NCBI GenBank assembly: GCA_003326205.1
Contig: LWTK01000031.1
Span: 185,555 to 249,554, forward strand
DNA length: 64,000 nucleotides
Direction of reading: 5' to 3'
Source of the DNA: Nostoc sp. ATCC 43529
GTDB lineage: Bacteria > Cyanobacteriota > Cyanobacteriia > Cyanobacteriales > Nostocaceae
This document shows positions 9,435 through 18,189 of the stretch, piece by piece; the first letter of the stretch is position 1; each line of letters opens with the position of its first letter. A program made the position numbers and the translations under genes. The notes beneath the pieces are model-generated. The model was given only the letters and a program-made list of their open reading frames with translations. It searched no databases and had not been told where the DNA came from.

Positions 9435-10925
9435 TCAAAATCCTAAATCTACGGCGATGCGGTGAGCGCAGGCAAACCCGGAAAAAGCTACTGCGTTCAA
9501 TCCTTGGCCGGGAAAGGTGCTATCCCCAACACAATAAAGTCCGGGAATAGCGGTGCGATTAAAGGGCATTTTCAATAAGCCGCGCAACTTGCGTCGGGGA
9601 ATTGGCCCATAGGTGCCATCCTCACGACCCAAAAATCGGCGATGGGTGCGGGGTGTTCCTACTTCCAAATAATCTAATCCGGCATCTAAGCCTGGAAAAA
9701 TCTGCTCTAAGCGATCGATAATTCGCCAAGCTGCCTTTTCTTTCCTCGCTTCGTACTCAGTCTGAGAAAGTCCTTGCCAATCATCAATCCAGTGAGGCGT
9801 AAACGCATGAATGATATGATATCCACTTGGTGCTAAATCTGGGTCAAGCAGTGTGGGAATCGAAACAAAAATTGTCCCTTCCACCGCCATCATCTTTTCC
9901 CACTCTTCCAGCAAAATATGGTGACACTCGGTTCCTTCAGGTAAAACTGACTGTTTTACCCCCATGTGTAAACTTAAGAAGCTGGGTGATTTTTGGTAAT
10001 TTTGTTGCCACTTTTTCTCATTATGAGGCATTTGCTCTGCTGGTAGTAATTGTTGAAATGTATCCCAGCGTGTAGCATTAGAGACTATGCGTTTACCCCG
10101 ATATACTTTGCCGTTAGCCAGCTGCACGCCTACTGCTCGTCCCTGTTCTGTGAGAATTTTCGTGACTCTGGCTTGGTAGTGAATCTGACCCCCAGCTTTT
10201 TCTAGACCCTCAACCAGTTTTTGGGCAATTTGTCCGACTCCACCTTTGGGATAGTTGACTCCGCCGTAATGCCTGTCAGAAAAGACCATCCCAGCATTAA
10301 TCATTGGCGTCATGTCTGCTGGAACCACCGACCAGCAATAACACTCCATATCGATAAATTTCAATAATTGGGGATCTTTGATGTAGCGCCGTGCTATGTC
10401 CCCCGCATTTTGGGGCAGATACTTAACTAAACCGAGACACGCCAAAGGATGCTGGAAAAATACTCGCAGTAGATACCGAGGTTCTTCTAGCGACAGCAAA
10501 TCAATGTTATTGAGGCATTTGAATACTTTTTGACATTCGTCATAAAAGCGACGAATCCCCCGTTCTTCGTGGCGAAAATGAGCAGTAAGATTTTGCAAAA
10601 ATTTTTCATAAACCCGGTCAACCTTCAGGTCTAAACCTTGGGGTAGATGATAGTGAATTTGCACTGGATCTGCGATCGCTTCTTGGCTAACATTTACCGC
10701 TGACAGTGCGCGGGTCAGTAAATTTGTAGTACCGTTTTCCCCCAGCCCAAAAATCATTGATGCCCCAACATCAAATCGATAACCTTGCCGTTCAAAATAA
10801 CCCGCGCTACCACCTGGGATCGAATAACGTTCCAATACCAGCACTTTCGCTCCCTTTGCTGCTAGCTGAGTCGCTGTTACTAAACCGCCAATCCCAGACC
10901 CAATAACGATCGCATCAATTGTCAT
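9435..10925 (-). CDS. crtH: Carotenoid (carotene) isomerase, CrtH type
   Basis: FAD-dependent cis-to-trans isomerase of prolycopene in carotenoid synthesis. The 496-aa length matches CrtH. The N-terminus VIGSGIGGLVTATQLAAKG is the dinucleotide-binding motif, followed by VLERYSIPGGSAGYF and RFDVGASMIFG. The C-terminus GLYCVGDSTFPGQGLNAVAF is the conserved FAD-contact segment of CrtH/CRTISO rather than of phytoene desaturases. Related all-trans retinol saturases share these motifs, but CrtH is the expected cyanobacterial member. The start codon sits inside heptanucleotide repeats (see repeat at 10921-10967). Confidence 0.92.
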   Translation of the reverse strand: MTIDAIVIGSGIGGLVTATQLAAKGAKVLVLERYSIPGGSAGYFERQGYRFDVGASMIFGLGENGTTNLLTRALSAVNVSQEAIADPVQIHYHLPQGLDLKVDRVYEKFLQNLTAHFRHEERGIRRFYDECQKVFKCLNNIDLLSLEEPRYLLRVFFQHPLACLGLVKYLPQNAGDIARRYIKDPQLLKFIDMECYCWSVVPADMTPMINAGMVFSDRHYGGVNYPKGGVGQIAQKLVEGLEKAGGQIHYQARVTKILTEQGRAVGVQLANGKVYRGKRIVSNATRWDTFQQLLPAEQMPHNEKKWQQNYQKSPSFLSLHMGVKQSVLPEGTECHHILLEEWEKMMAVEGTIFVSIPTLLDPDLAPSGYHIIHAFTPHWIDDWQGLSQTEYEARKEKAAWRIIDRLEQIFPGLDAGLDYLEVGTPRTHRRFLGREDGTYGPIPRRKLRGLLKMPFNRTAIPGLYCVGDSTFPGQGLNAVAFSGFACAHRIAVDLGF

Positions 10926-10967
10926 TTGTCATTAGTCCTTGGTCATTAGTCATTGGTCATTAGTTAT
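10921..10967. repeat. Heptanucleotide repeats overlapping the crtH start
   Basis: A run of gtcattt/gtcatta/gtcattg units (read on the minus strand: ATGACAA, ATGACTA and so on) begins at the crtH start codon and continues upstream. It is the same repeat type as at 29712-29817. Several out-of-frame ATGs therefore precede the real start. Confidence 0.75.
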
Positions 10968-11407
10968 GTAAGTCAAAAACTAATTCCACCAATGCCCAAT
11001 ATCCCATGACCCATGCCCAATCACAAAAAAGAGGGACAAGCCTGCTGCCGCTGGCTAATCCCGTCTGCCGATCCTTAAAGAGAGGAGAACACTGTATAAC
11101 AATATAGCCTTGATTGAGAATTGATGTCAACTGCTAATGAAAATATTTATCAATAAAATTAACTAGTCAATTTTAGCCGTTATCGAAGAGGACAAAGAGA
11201 TGAGGGCATGAGGCATGGGGAAAGGGAAAGGGGTAAGGGGAAAAGGGGAAAAATTAGATTTATTCCTTTTCCCTTTAACCTGGTTGGTGAGCTTGCCGAA
11301 CCATAACCTTTTCCCCTGCCCCCTGCCCTCTCCTAGTCAGTCGGATGCAGGAAAGAGTATTATGGTTTTTCAGTTCATGTACAATAAAAAGGCGCTGACT
11401 TCTGGCT
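10968..11407. other. Intergenic region between crtH and upp
   Basis: About 440 bp, carrying divergent promoters. At 11031-11095 a G+C-rich patch could fold (GGGA...TCCC enclosing AGCC...GGCT, loop of 10) and ends in aaagagaggagaa; it may be a leader or small RNA, unproven. At 11200-11340 there is low-complexity purine/pyrimidine filler. No other gene was seen. Confidence 0.4.
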
Positions 11408-12058
11408 ATGACGCTACAATTGCGGGTTTATGTACCACCTCATCCCCTGATACAACACTGGCTAGCAGTCGCTCGCGATGCTGGCACGCCTTCAGTCTTA
11501 TTCCGCAGTGCCATGACTGAGTTGGGGAGATGGCTGACTTATGAAGCTGCACGTGACTGGTTGCCTACTCAAGAAACAGCAGTGCAGAGTCCCTTGGATA
11601 CGTGTCCAGCAACTGTGATCGATCCACAAATACCAGTGGCAGTAGTACCAATTCTCCGGGCTGGGCTGGGATTACTAGAGGGAGCGCAGACTTTACTACC
11701 TTTAGCATCAATTTATCATCTTGGATTGGCACGAGATGAAGAGACACTGCAACCTCATTGTTATCTCAACAAGTTACCAGAAAAATTTGACCCCCAAACA
11801 CGAGTGTTAATTACCGATCCGATGTTGGCAACGGGAGGGTCAATTATGACGGCAATGGCAGAACTGACACAGCGGGGTGTCGATCCAAGCCTAACCCGAA
11901 TTATTTGTGTGGTGGCAGCTCCACCAGCTTTGCAAAAACTGAGTGCTACCTATCCAGGTTTAATAGTTTACACCGCTACCATTGATGAAAAACTTAATAG
12001 TCAGGGGTATATTGTACCGGGATTGGGGGATGCAGGCGATCGCATCTTTGGGACTTAA
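11408..12058 (+). CDS. upp: Uracil phosphoribosyltransferase
   Basis: Salvage enzyme converting uracil and PRPP to UMP; cytoplasmic. 216 aa, the expected size. The PRPP-binding motif VLITDPMLATGGSIMTA (about residues 133-150) and the preceding PILRAGLGLLEGA are typical of Upp. The C-terminal YIVPGLGDAGDRIFGT is the uracil-binding end. The ATG at 11408 gives MTLQLRVYVPPHPLIQHWL, the usual N-terminus. It is followed after 70 bp by a small membrane-protein gene on the same strand. Confidence 0.96.
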   Translation: MTLQLRVYVPPHPLIQHWLAVARDAGTPSVLFRSAMTELGRWLTYEAARDWLPTQETAVQSPLDTCPATVIDPQIPVAVVPILRAGLGLLEGAQTLLPLASIYHLGLARDEETLQPHCYLNKLPEKFDPQTRVLITDPMLATGGSIMTAMAELTQRGVDPSLTRIICVVAAPPALQKLSATYPGLIVYTATIDEKLNSQGYIVPGLGDAGDRIFGT

Positions 12059-12129
12059 GTTAGTATGCAGCTAGGATAGATTCATGGCATAACTACTGTA
12101 ATTGCAAGATTGTTCAAGGCGGTAAATAT

Positions 12130-12483
12130 ATGAGTCAGCGAGATGGTTTTGCCAGTGGTTTTTTAGCAGGGGCATTTGTCGGTAGCGTATTTGGTGGTGT
12201 CATCGGCGCGGTGATTGCTTCTCGACGAGATCCAGAATTGCTAGCAGAGGAAGAGACAGAACAAACAGATAGCCAAGCTGAGGCTAAGAGAATAGCAGCA
12301 AAACGCCGTCAAATGAAAGCCTCCGAAGCTGAAAGCGTCAGCATAGAAACAGCTCGGCGATCGCTAGAAGATAAAATTGCTCAGCTAAATGCCACAATTG
12401 ATGAAGTGCGAAAGCAGCTGGGAAATGTGAATGGCGGTTCAGCACAGACAGTTGGCGATCGCTCCTTCACTAAAGATTCCTAA
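12130..12483 (+). CDS. Small membrane protein with glycine-zipper and coiled coil
   Basis: 117 aa. Residues 6-28 (ASGFLAGAFVGSVFGGVIG) form a glycine-rich transmembrane helix of the zipper type. After a short basic stop (ASRRDP) the rest is acidic then heptad-like, with SIETARRSLEDKIAQLNATI near 76-95. This is a conserved cyanobacterial architecture without an assigned function, likely anchored in the plasma or thylakoid membrane with a cytoplasmic coil. It lies between upp and a YggT gene, and the three genes are co-directional. Confidence 0.75.
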   Translation: MSQRDGFASGFLAGAFVGSVFGGVIGAVIASRRDPELLAEEETEQTDSQAEAKRIAAKRRQMKASEAESVSIETARRSLEDKIAQLNATIDEVRKQLGNVNGGSAQTVGDRSFTKDS

Positions 12484-12603
12484 GCTTTGTTCCAGCATGG
12501 TGAAAGTGTGGTAAGTACTAAATCCACAGACACGATGGTATGGACTAAATTAAAATCAATAGATAAGACCTCATTTCAAACTTAGTAGGAAACCACGTTA
12601 TCT

Positions 12604-12867
12604 ATGGAATTACTGATTACCACTCTTGCTACTTTTACGCAGATTTATACTTTTTTGTTGCTAATTCGGGTTCTTTTAACCTGGTTCCCAACGATCAACT
12701 GGTATGACCAACCATTTGCCGCTTTGAGTCAGATAACTGACCCTTATCTGAATGTGTTTCGCTCATTTATTCCTCCACTGGGCGGTATAGATTTTTCGCC
12801 AATGTTAGCTATTATACTGTTGCAATTTGTAGGCGGATTTATCAGTCGTCTGGCCTACGTTGTATAA
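12604..12867 (+). CDS. YggT/Ycf19 family membrane protein
   Basis: 87 aa with two transmembrane segments (residues about 5-24 and 63-85) joined by WFPTINWYDQPFAALSQITDPYLNVFR. The pattern of aromatic/proline loop, then DPYL.xFR.xIPP and G.xDxSP, is diagnostic of YggT (Ycf19/YlmG). In cyanobacteria and plastids this family influences nucleoid arrangement, division and cofactor attachment to cytochrome b6. Acts in the membrane. It probably forms a transcription unit with, or lies close to, the preceding gene. Confidence 0.9.
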   Translation: MELLITTLATFTQIYTFLLLIRVLLTWFPTINWYDQPFAALSQITDPYLNVFRSFIPPLGGIDFSPMLAIILLQFVGGFISRLAYVV

Positions 12868-12987
12868 TACAGAACTTGCTGTTTGCTCGATTAGCTAAAG
12901 AATTTGAGGTCTGGGCTGGTTAGCCCAGACTACCGCAGGCATCGCTATTACAACGAAAGCTGTCAATGTTAAGCTGTTGTACAGAAT

Positions 12988-13120
12988 ATATAGCGATTCT
13001 CATTTGAATGAGGTACACGGGTAGGGGCGCACAGCTAGCTGTACGCCCCTATGAAGATCTATGTTCATCTGTGGTTAATTATTTTTTTCCTGTACCTTAC
13101 TCATGTGAGAACCGCTATAT
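12988..13120. mobile_element. MITE-like element with 30-bp terminal inverted repeats
   Basis: Left end 12988-13017 and right end 13091-13120 are inverted copies, 25 of 30 matching, starting ATATAGCG. Between them lies a palindrome AGGGGCGCACAGCT/AGCTGTACGCCCCT with one mismatch. The total is 133 bp with no coding capacity. Its 3-part plan (ends, central GGGGC palindrome) resembles the elements at 42473 and 43078. It sits just downstream of the RTX gene end. Confidence 0.65.
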
Positions 13121-13191
13121 GCACAACAGCAAGGATAAGAATTTGAATTAGTGACTAGACTAAAATAAATCCGACAATCACACTTGAGTTT

Positions 13192-15810
13192 CTAAAAAAC
13201 TATCACATTAAACAAGGGTACAAAAGCCTTAACATTCTCTAAAGTAGCAAACTGCTGTCCGCCAAAGGACAAAGCACCGTTGCTGTAGTCGAAGGAGAAT
13301 TGGTTGGCTGAAGTTGCGCCAAAGCTTGAGCCGTAAATCAGAATTTTATCGTCGCTGCTTTGAAAATCTCTGATGAGATCGATTCCTTCTGAGACAGAGT
13401 TAAAGACAAATACATCAAGGCCAGCCCCGCCTAGTAGGGTATCATTACCGCTTCCACCTGTGAGAGCATCATTGCCCGAATCGCCCAAGAGAGCATCATT
13501 GCCATTTCCACCTATGAGATTATCATTGCCCGAATTGCCGAAGAGGACATCATTGTCATTTCCACCTAGAAGTGTGTCATTGCCCGAATTGCCGAAGAGA
13601 CTATCGTTGCCGTTGTCACCGTACATCATAGACCAATGCTGCTTAGTGTTGACAAGATAATCATTGTTTGCAGTACCTTTGAAGATCAAAGTCACTCCGT
13701 TGCCTGCAAAGTTGATTTGCTCAACACCACTGAGGATATCAGTACCTTCGTTTCCATTACTAGTGACAGTATCCTTTACCTGAACATTGCCGTTGCTAGT
13801 GAATGAAACTGCATAATCTTTATATTGTCCGGTATAAACTGCTGTGTCATAACCAGCACCACCATTGAGAACATCATTGCCATTTCCACCGACAAGGGTG
13901 TCATTGCCATAGGCAGCAGTGATGGTATCGTTGCCGTCGCCGCCGAACATCATAGACCAATACTTATCGTTGGTAAGATTATCATTGGCTGCGGTGCCTG
14001 TGACGATCCGAGTCACTCCGTTGCCTGCAAAGTTGATTTGCTCAACACCACTGAGGATATCAGTACCTTCGTTTCCATTACTAGTTACAGTGTCAATTAC
14101 CTGGACATTGCCGTTGCTGGTGAATGAAACTGCATAATCTGTAACATTTTGGCTATAAAATGCTGTGTCATAACCAGTTGAGCCATTGAGAACGTCATTC
14201 TCGGCACCACCGTTAAGAGTGTCATTACCCGCATTACCATTGAGGGTATCCTTGCCATCTTCTCCTAACAAGTTATCGTCGCCGTCTCCTCCATTTAAGA
14301 TGTCATTGCCCGCTTTGCCAGACAGAAAGTCATTACCTAACTCGCCGTATAATACGTCATTATCTTCTCCACCAATGAGAGCATCATTTCCATTTCCGCC
14401 ATAGAGCGTGTCAGTACCTGACTCACCGTATACTATGTCATTCCCATCTCCACCGTTGAGAATGTCATTACCCGTCCAGCCATAAAGCTTATCATTACCA
14501 CTGTTACCATACAACGTGTCATTATCATCTGCGCCATCAAGAGTGTCATTGCCATTTCCACCTTGGAGAATGTCAGGAGCGGAACCATCATGTTTTGCAG
14601 TGCCAGAATATACCGATGGAGTCTTGTCGTAGAAATATACCCCGATATCTCCGGTATTAGGGCTTAAAGTAGACTCAACGAAAGTTGCATAGACTTCAGC
14701 CGCCCCAGCCTCATCCTTGAGCAATTCCGCAATATCGGGTAGGGCTGAATTATACGCATCTTTAGACTCTTGTTCTAGGTCTCCTTGTAATCTTTCTTTT
14801 TCAAATACATTAATACCTTCAAGGACTCCATACATTACTGAAAGAAGGATCACCGCAGCCGGGCCAGCAGTACTCAAGGCAAAAGATCCTACAGGTAGCA
14901 CGGTTGCGGTACCTGCGGCTGCGGCTGTGGCATTTGCAGCTGCTACGGTAAAAGGAAAGACAGTTGTGAAAGCCGCTGTTCCCATCAGTGTTGATGTTGC
15001 TAAACCAGCCCCTATAGCACTCGCAACGGCTAGAGAGGTACCAGTAATTTTTACGAGGTCAGACGTACTCACTCCAGAGACAGAAGCTTCGTTAACTAAG
15101 TTTTTATAGTCTACGGAACCTTCTTGTAAACGAGTGATTGACCTTAATGTTTCTGCTAAGGCTGTTTGCCCACCGGTATAAGTCAATTTGCTGTAAGCTG
15201 CAACCGTTCCATAACTCCGGATAGGTGGAGGATTGGGGGTAGTCCACGTCCATTGTAAGGCGTTAGCGGGTGCGCCAACATTGTATCGATCGAAGCCATC
15301 TGGAGGTTGATAAGTCCAAGGATTTGACTGCCATTTTTCGTACTCATTTAATGCATATTTTGTTGCTTCGATTCGGTTTTGTTTGACTTTTTTAGCCAAC
15401 CATTCAAGGGCAAGCTTTTCTTCTGCTGTGCGCTGTCCTACAGGCTTATTGGCTATCTCCAAAATCTCGACGAACAGTCCAGCCCGAAGTTCTGTCAGAT
15501 TTTGTGCTGGTAAATTCTGCATCGCCTTCTTTTCAAGATTTTGCAGGGCAAGTTGTTCTGGGCTTGAAACATTTGAAAATATTGGTTCACCACTAAAGGT
15601 GAAACCTTGAAGATATTGGGTTGAAGATGGAAAAAAGCTCAAAGCCTCCTTTGCATCTGGAGTTTCATTTGGAGTCAAACCACTAATTTCAACAGTACCA
15701 GTAATGATAGTAGAAGTGCTAGTAGTTTCATTACTAGCTACTTGATTCACGGTCTGAGAATTGCTTACTATTACAAGATTATCCGAGTTAGGTATTTCTA
15801 TTAAAGCCAT
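13192..15810 (-). CDS. Large RTX calcium-binding protein with hydrophobic N-terminal module
   Basis: 872 aa. Residues from about 412 to 800 are RTX nonapeptide repeats (GGxGNDxLx) that bind calcium and usually mark export by a type I secretion system without a signal peptide; none is seen at the N-terminus. Two 107-residue modules (YDTAxY ... TDILSGVEQINFAGNGVT) are tandem copies, 321 bp apart in DNA. The unique N-terminal 400 residues include a charged helical segment (about 130-165) and an Ala/Gly-rich hydrophobic stretch at 256-331 that could form membrane helices. The C-terminus (SEGIDLIRDFQSSDDKILI) is the usual RTX end cap. No secretion genes are adjacent. Paralogous to the next gene; the role (adhesin, S-layer, toxin-like) is unknown. 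Confidence 0.85.
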   Translation of the reverse strand: MALIEIPNSDNLVIVSNSQTVNQVASNETTSTSTIITGTVEISGLTPNETPDAKEALSFFPSSTQYLQGFTFSGEPIFSNVSSPEQLALQNLEKKAMQNLPAQNLTELRAGLFVEILEIANKPVGQRTAEEKLALEWLAKKVKQNRIEATKYALNEYEKWQSNPWTYQPPDGFDRYNVGAPANALQWTWTTPNPPPIRSYGTVAAYSKLTYTGGQTALAETLRSITRLQEGSVDYKNLVNEASVSGVSTSDLVKITGTSLAVASAIGAGLATSTLMGTAAFTTVFPFTVAAANATAAAAGTATVLPVGSFALSTAGPAAVILLSVMYGVLEGINVFEKERLQGDLEQESKDAYNSALPDIAELLKDEAGAAEVYATFVESTLSPNTGDIGVYFYDKTPSVYSGTAKHDGSAPDILQGGNGNDTLDGADDNDTLYGNSGNDKLYGWTGNDILNGGDGNDIVYGESGTDTLYGGNGNDALIGGEDNDVLYGELGNDFLSGKAGNDILNGGDGDDNLLGEDGKDTLNGNAGNDTLNGGAENDVLNGSTGYDTAFYSQNVTDYAVSFTSNGNVQVIDTVTSNGNEGTDILSGVEQINFAGNGVTRIVTGTAANDNLTNDKYWSMMFGGDGNDTITAAYGNDTLVGGNGNDVLNGGAGYDTAVYTGQYKDYAVSFTSNGNVQVKDTVTSNGNEGTDILSGVEQINFAGNGVTLIFKGTANNDYLVNTKQHWSMMYGDNGNDSLFGNSGNDTLLGGNDNDVLFGNSGNDNLIGGNGNDALLGDSGNDALTGGSGNDTLLGGAGLDVFVFNSVSEGIDLIRDFQSSDDKILIYGSSFGATSANQFSFDYSNGALSFGGQQFATLENVKAFVPLFNVIVF

Positions 15811-15840
15811 AGTAATTAGTTTCCTTTAGTAAATAATTAG

Positions 15841-16240
15841 TATTCGCAAGTCAAGACACGATTTATTACATCTCTACGGCGATGAATCGCTGGGGATGGG
15901 TTCGTCAGCATATTTGCAAACTAGAGACGGTTGCAATGTATGTTTAATGCTGAAAAATCTTGTTGTACTTGGGTTGTAAAAAATAACAAGATTTTGAAAT
16001 TCACTTGCTGAATCTGTCTCAATGTCTTGTCAGGACTGGATTGATTGAGCAACTGAAATTAGTATGATCTACTGTTCTAGTTTGAACAACCGAAGTTTAG
16101 GATCTTAAGCAACGAACTTAAGGATTATAGATGTAAACTATTACTGGTAAGGGTTTGAGGCGTTTTAGAACTTAAGGAATGAACGAAGCGATCGCTTAAG
16201 TTCGGAAAAATCTCTCCAGCTTGCCTATCGCTTTTGGAAT
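15841..16240 (-). repeat. RTX leader repeat, copy 1
   Basis: This sequence upstream of the 872-aa RTX gene is closely matched by 18190-18560 upstream of the second RTX gene (shared blocks include gtcaagacac, atatttgcaaac, tcttgtcaggactggattg, tgtactgttctagtttgaac and gtttaggatcttaagc). Within it is an 11-bp perfect inverted repeat, arms 15954-15964 and 15985-15995 (AAAATCTTGTT/AACAAGATTTT, 20-nt spacer). It probably carries the promoter and a long leader. The conservation suggests joint duplication of gene and control region. Confidence 0.7.
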
Positions 16241-16375
16241 CGAGGCTTTTGGTGTGATGCATGGCTCATTCCTGCTAAACGGGGCGATCGCATTTTTGAA
16301 GTAGTAGTTCTTTTATTTCTACTGGAAACTATTAAAATAACCCCTCGTTCCTTCTGTTCGTGAAGTATGGAAGGG

Positions 16376-16650
16376 TTATGAAAAAGAATAAGATTTTTCA
16401 TGTTGTCTGCTGAATCTGCCTTGATGTTTTGTCAGGACTGGTTTTTCATCACCTCTAGCAGCAGAACAACATCGTCGATTCGTTCTGAGATTATTTGTTG
16501 GGGTAAATGTGCCATTTCTCACACTTACTATTAAACGGTTATAAGTCTCTGCTGGCATGAGTTTGAGGCATTTTAGAACTTAAGGAATTGCTGGAGCGAT
16601 CGCTTAGTTCGGAAAAATTAGCTTAAGTTCGGAAAAACTTTGAAATGTGC
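16376..16650 (-). repeat. RTX leader repeat, copy 3 (partial)
   Basis: A degraded third copy of the leader lies between the two RTX genes: it keeps ataagatttttcatg, gctgaatctgccttgatgttttgtcaggactgg and gaggcattttagaacttaaggaa. No RTX coding frame follows it directly, so it looks like what is left of a lost gene copy or of the junction of the tandem duplication. The 60-codon frame on the minus strand here has no recognisable protein. Confidence 0.6.
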
Positions 16651-16729
16651 GATCGCGCTATGTTCTCAAAAATTACAAAAAACGGGGTGTGGAGTGTGGG
16701 GTATAAATTTCTGAGACATCCTCTGAGGT

Positions 16730-18139
16730 TCAGACAATGACAAGATCGTTAGAAGTCAGGAAATCAGCCGTACTCGCAATATTTTGGAGAGTGGCAAACT
16801 GTTGTCCGTTGAAGGATAAAGCTCCTGTACCGTAGTTAAAGGCAAACTGGCTGGTCGAAGTGGCACCGAAGCCAGAACCACTAATCTGAATCTTATCGCC
16901 TTCTACACGTTTAAAATCGTAAATTGTATCAATACCTTCTCCAAGGGAATTAAAGATAAATAAATCAGTCCCCGTTCCTCCAGCAAGAAAATCATTACCC
17001 TTGCCACCCGTTAATTGATCGTTTTCCAGTTCTCCTGAAACATAATCATCACCATCACCCCCGACGAGAGTATCATTGTGCTTCCAACCTAAAAGAATGT
17101 CATTGCCCGTTCCGCCGTTGATAAAATCATTTCCCTCTCCACCTTCTAGGCGATCAACTCCATCTTCACCAAAGATGCGATCGTTGCCGTTCATCCCCCA
17201 CAGAGAATCATTGCCCGTGCCACCATAGAGAAGATCGTTACCTGTTCCAGTACTATAAATATCGTTGCCATCACCCCCCAAGATGAGCGACTGAAATGTA
17301 GTATTGAAAGCATCACTGCCACTGCTTCCTGTAATGACTTGGTAAACAGTCCCCCCAAAACTGATTTGTTCAACACCCGTCAGACGATCAACTCCTTCAT
17401 TGCCATTAGTATTCGACTGATCTTGAATCTGAATACTGCCATCGCTCAACAGAGTAACAGCAAACTCGTTAGAAAAACCCCGATAGATTGCCGTGTCCGA
17501 ACCATTGCCTCCATCAAGGGAGTCATTGCCCACCCCGCCATAAAGGGAGTCATTGCCCGTTCCGCCGTTGATAAAATCATCTCCCTCTCTACCTTCTAGG
17601 CGATCGGCTCCATCTTCACCAAAGAGGCGATCGTTGCCGTACATCCCCCACAGAGAATCATTGCCCGTGCCACCATAGAGAAGATCGTTACCTGTTCCAG
17701 TACTATACATATCGTTGCCATCACCCCCCAAGATGAGCGACTGAAATGGCGTATTGAAGACATCACTGCCACTGCTTCCTGTAATGACTTGGTAAAGAGT
17801 GTCCCCAAAAATGATTTGTTCAACACCCGTCAGACGATCGGTTCCTTCATTGCCATTAGTATCTGACTGATCTTGAATCTGAATACTGCCATCGCTCAAC
17901 AGAGTAACAGCAAACTCGTTATAAAAACCCTCATAGATTGCCGTGTCAAAACCATTGCCTCCATCAAGGGAGTCATTGCCCCCCTCGCCCTCAAGGGAGT
18001 CATTGCCTTCCCCGCCATGGAGGTTGTCATTGCCCCACCAGCCAGAAAGGGAGTCATTGCCTTCCCAGCCAGAAAGGATGTCATCGCCCATCCCGCCTGA
18101 GAAACTGTCATTGGAATTGTTGCCGATTAGTATTGCCAT
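16730..18139 (-). CDS. RTX calcium-binding repeat protein (469 aa)
   Basis: Made almost entirely of RTX nonapeptides from residue 4 (IGNNSNDSFSGGMGDD) to about 400, then the cap GTDLFIFNSLGEGIDTIYDF. Two 150-residue modules are nearly identical, a 450-bp in-gene tandem duplication (about 17100-17550 against 17550-18000). They include TAIYRGFSNEFAVTLLSDGS, related to the YDYAVSFTSNGN segment of the neighbouring RTX protein. No signal peptide; type I secretion is expected from the family. It shares leader and repeat design with 13192-15810, so the two are tandem paralogs, but this one lacks the long unique N-terminus. Confidence 0.85.
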   Translation of the reverse strand: MAILIGNNSNDSFSGGMGDDILSGWEGNDSLSGWWGNDNLHGGEGNDSLEGEGGNDSLDGGNGFDTAIYEGFYNEFAVTLLSDGSIQIQDQSDTNGNEGTDRLTGVEQIIFGDTLYQVITGSSGSDVFNTPFQSLILGGDGNDMYSTGTGNDLLYGGTGNDSLWGMYGNDRLFGEDGADRLEGREGDDFINGGTGNDSLYGGVGNDSLDGGNGSDTAIYRGFSNEFAVTLLSDGSIQIQDQSNTNGNEGVDRLTGVEQISFGGTVYQVITGSSGSDAFNTTFQSLILGGDGNDIYSTGTGNDLLYGGTGNDSLWGMNGNDRIFGEDGVDRLEGGEGNDFINGGTGNDILLGWKHNDTLVGGDGDDYVSGELENDQLTGGKGNDFLAGGTGTDLFIFNSLGEGIDTIYDFKRVEGDKIQISGSGFGATSTSQFAFNYGTGALSFNGQQFATLQNIASTADFLTSNDLVIV

Positions 18140-18189
18140 CGTTTGTTTCCTTCTAGATGGTGGATAGAGTTTGGTGTGAAGTTGCCTGA

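Noticed and set aside
13373..15610. Long forward ORFs over the RTX gene rich in Ser, Leu and Pro
   Set aside because: They are antisense frames of GGxGNDxL repeats; the repeated codons produce open frames on the other strand. No independent start or family feature.
16376..16558. 60-codon reverse frame between RTX genes
   Set aside because: It lies in a degraded leader repeat; the peptide is not protein-like.
17339..18167. Forward and reverse ORFs over the 469-aa RTX gene
   Set aside because: Same reason: repeat shadows of nonapeptide codons.
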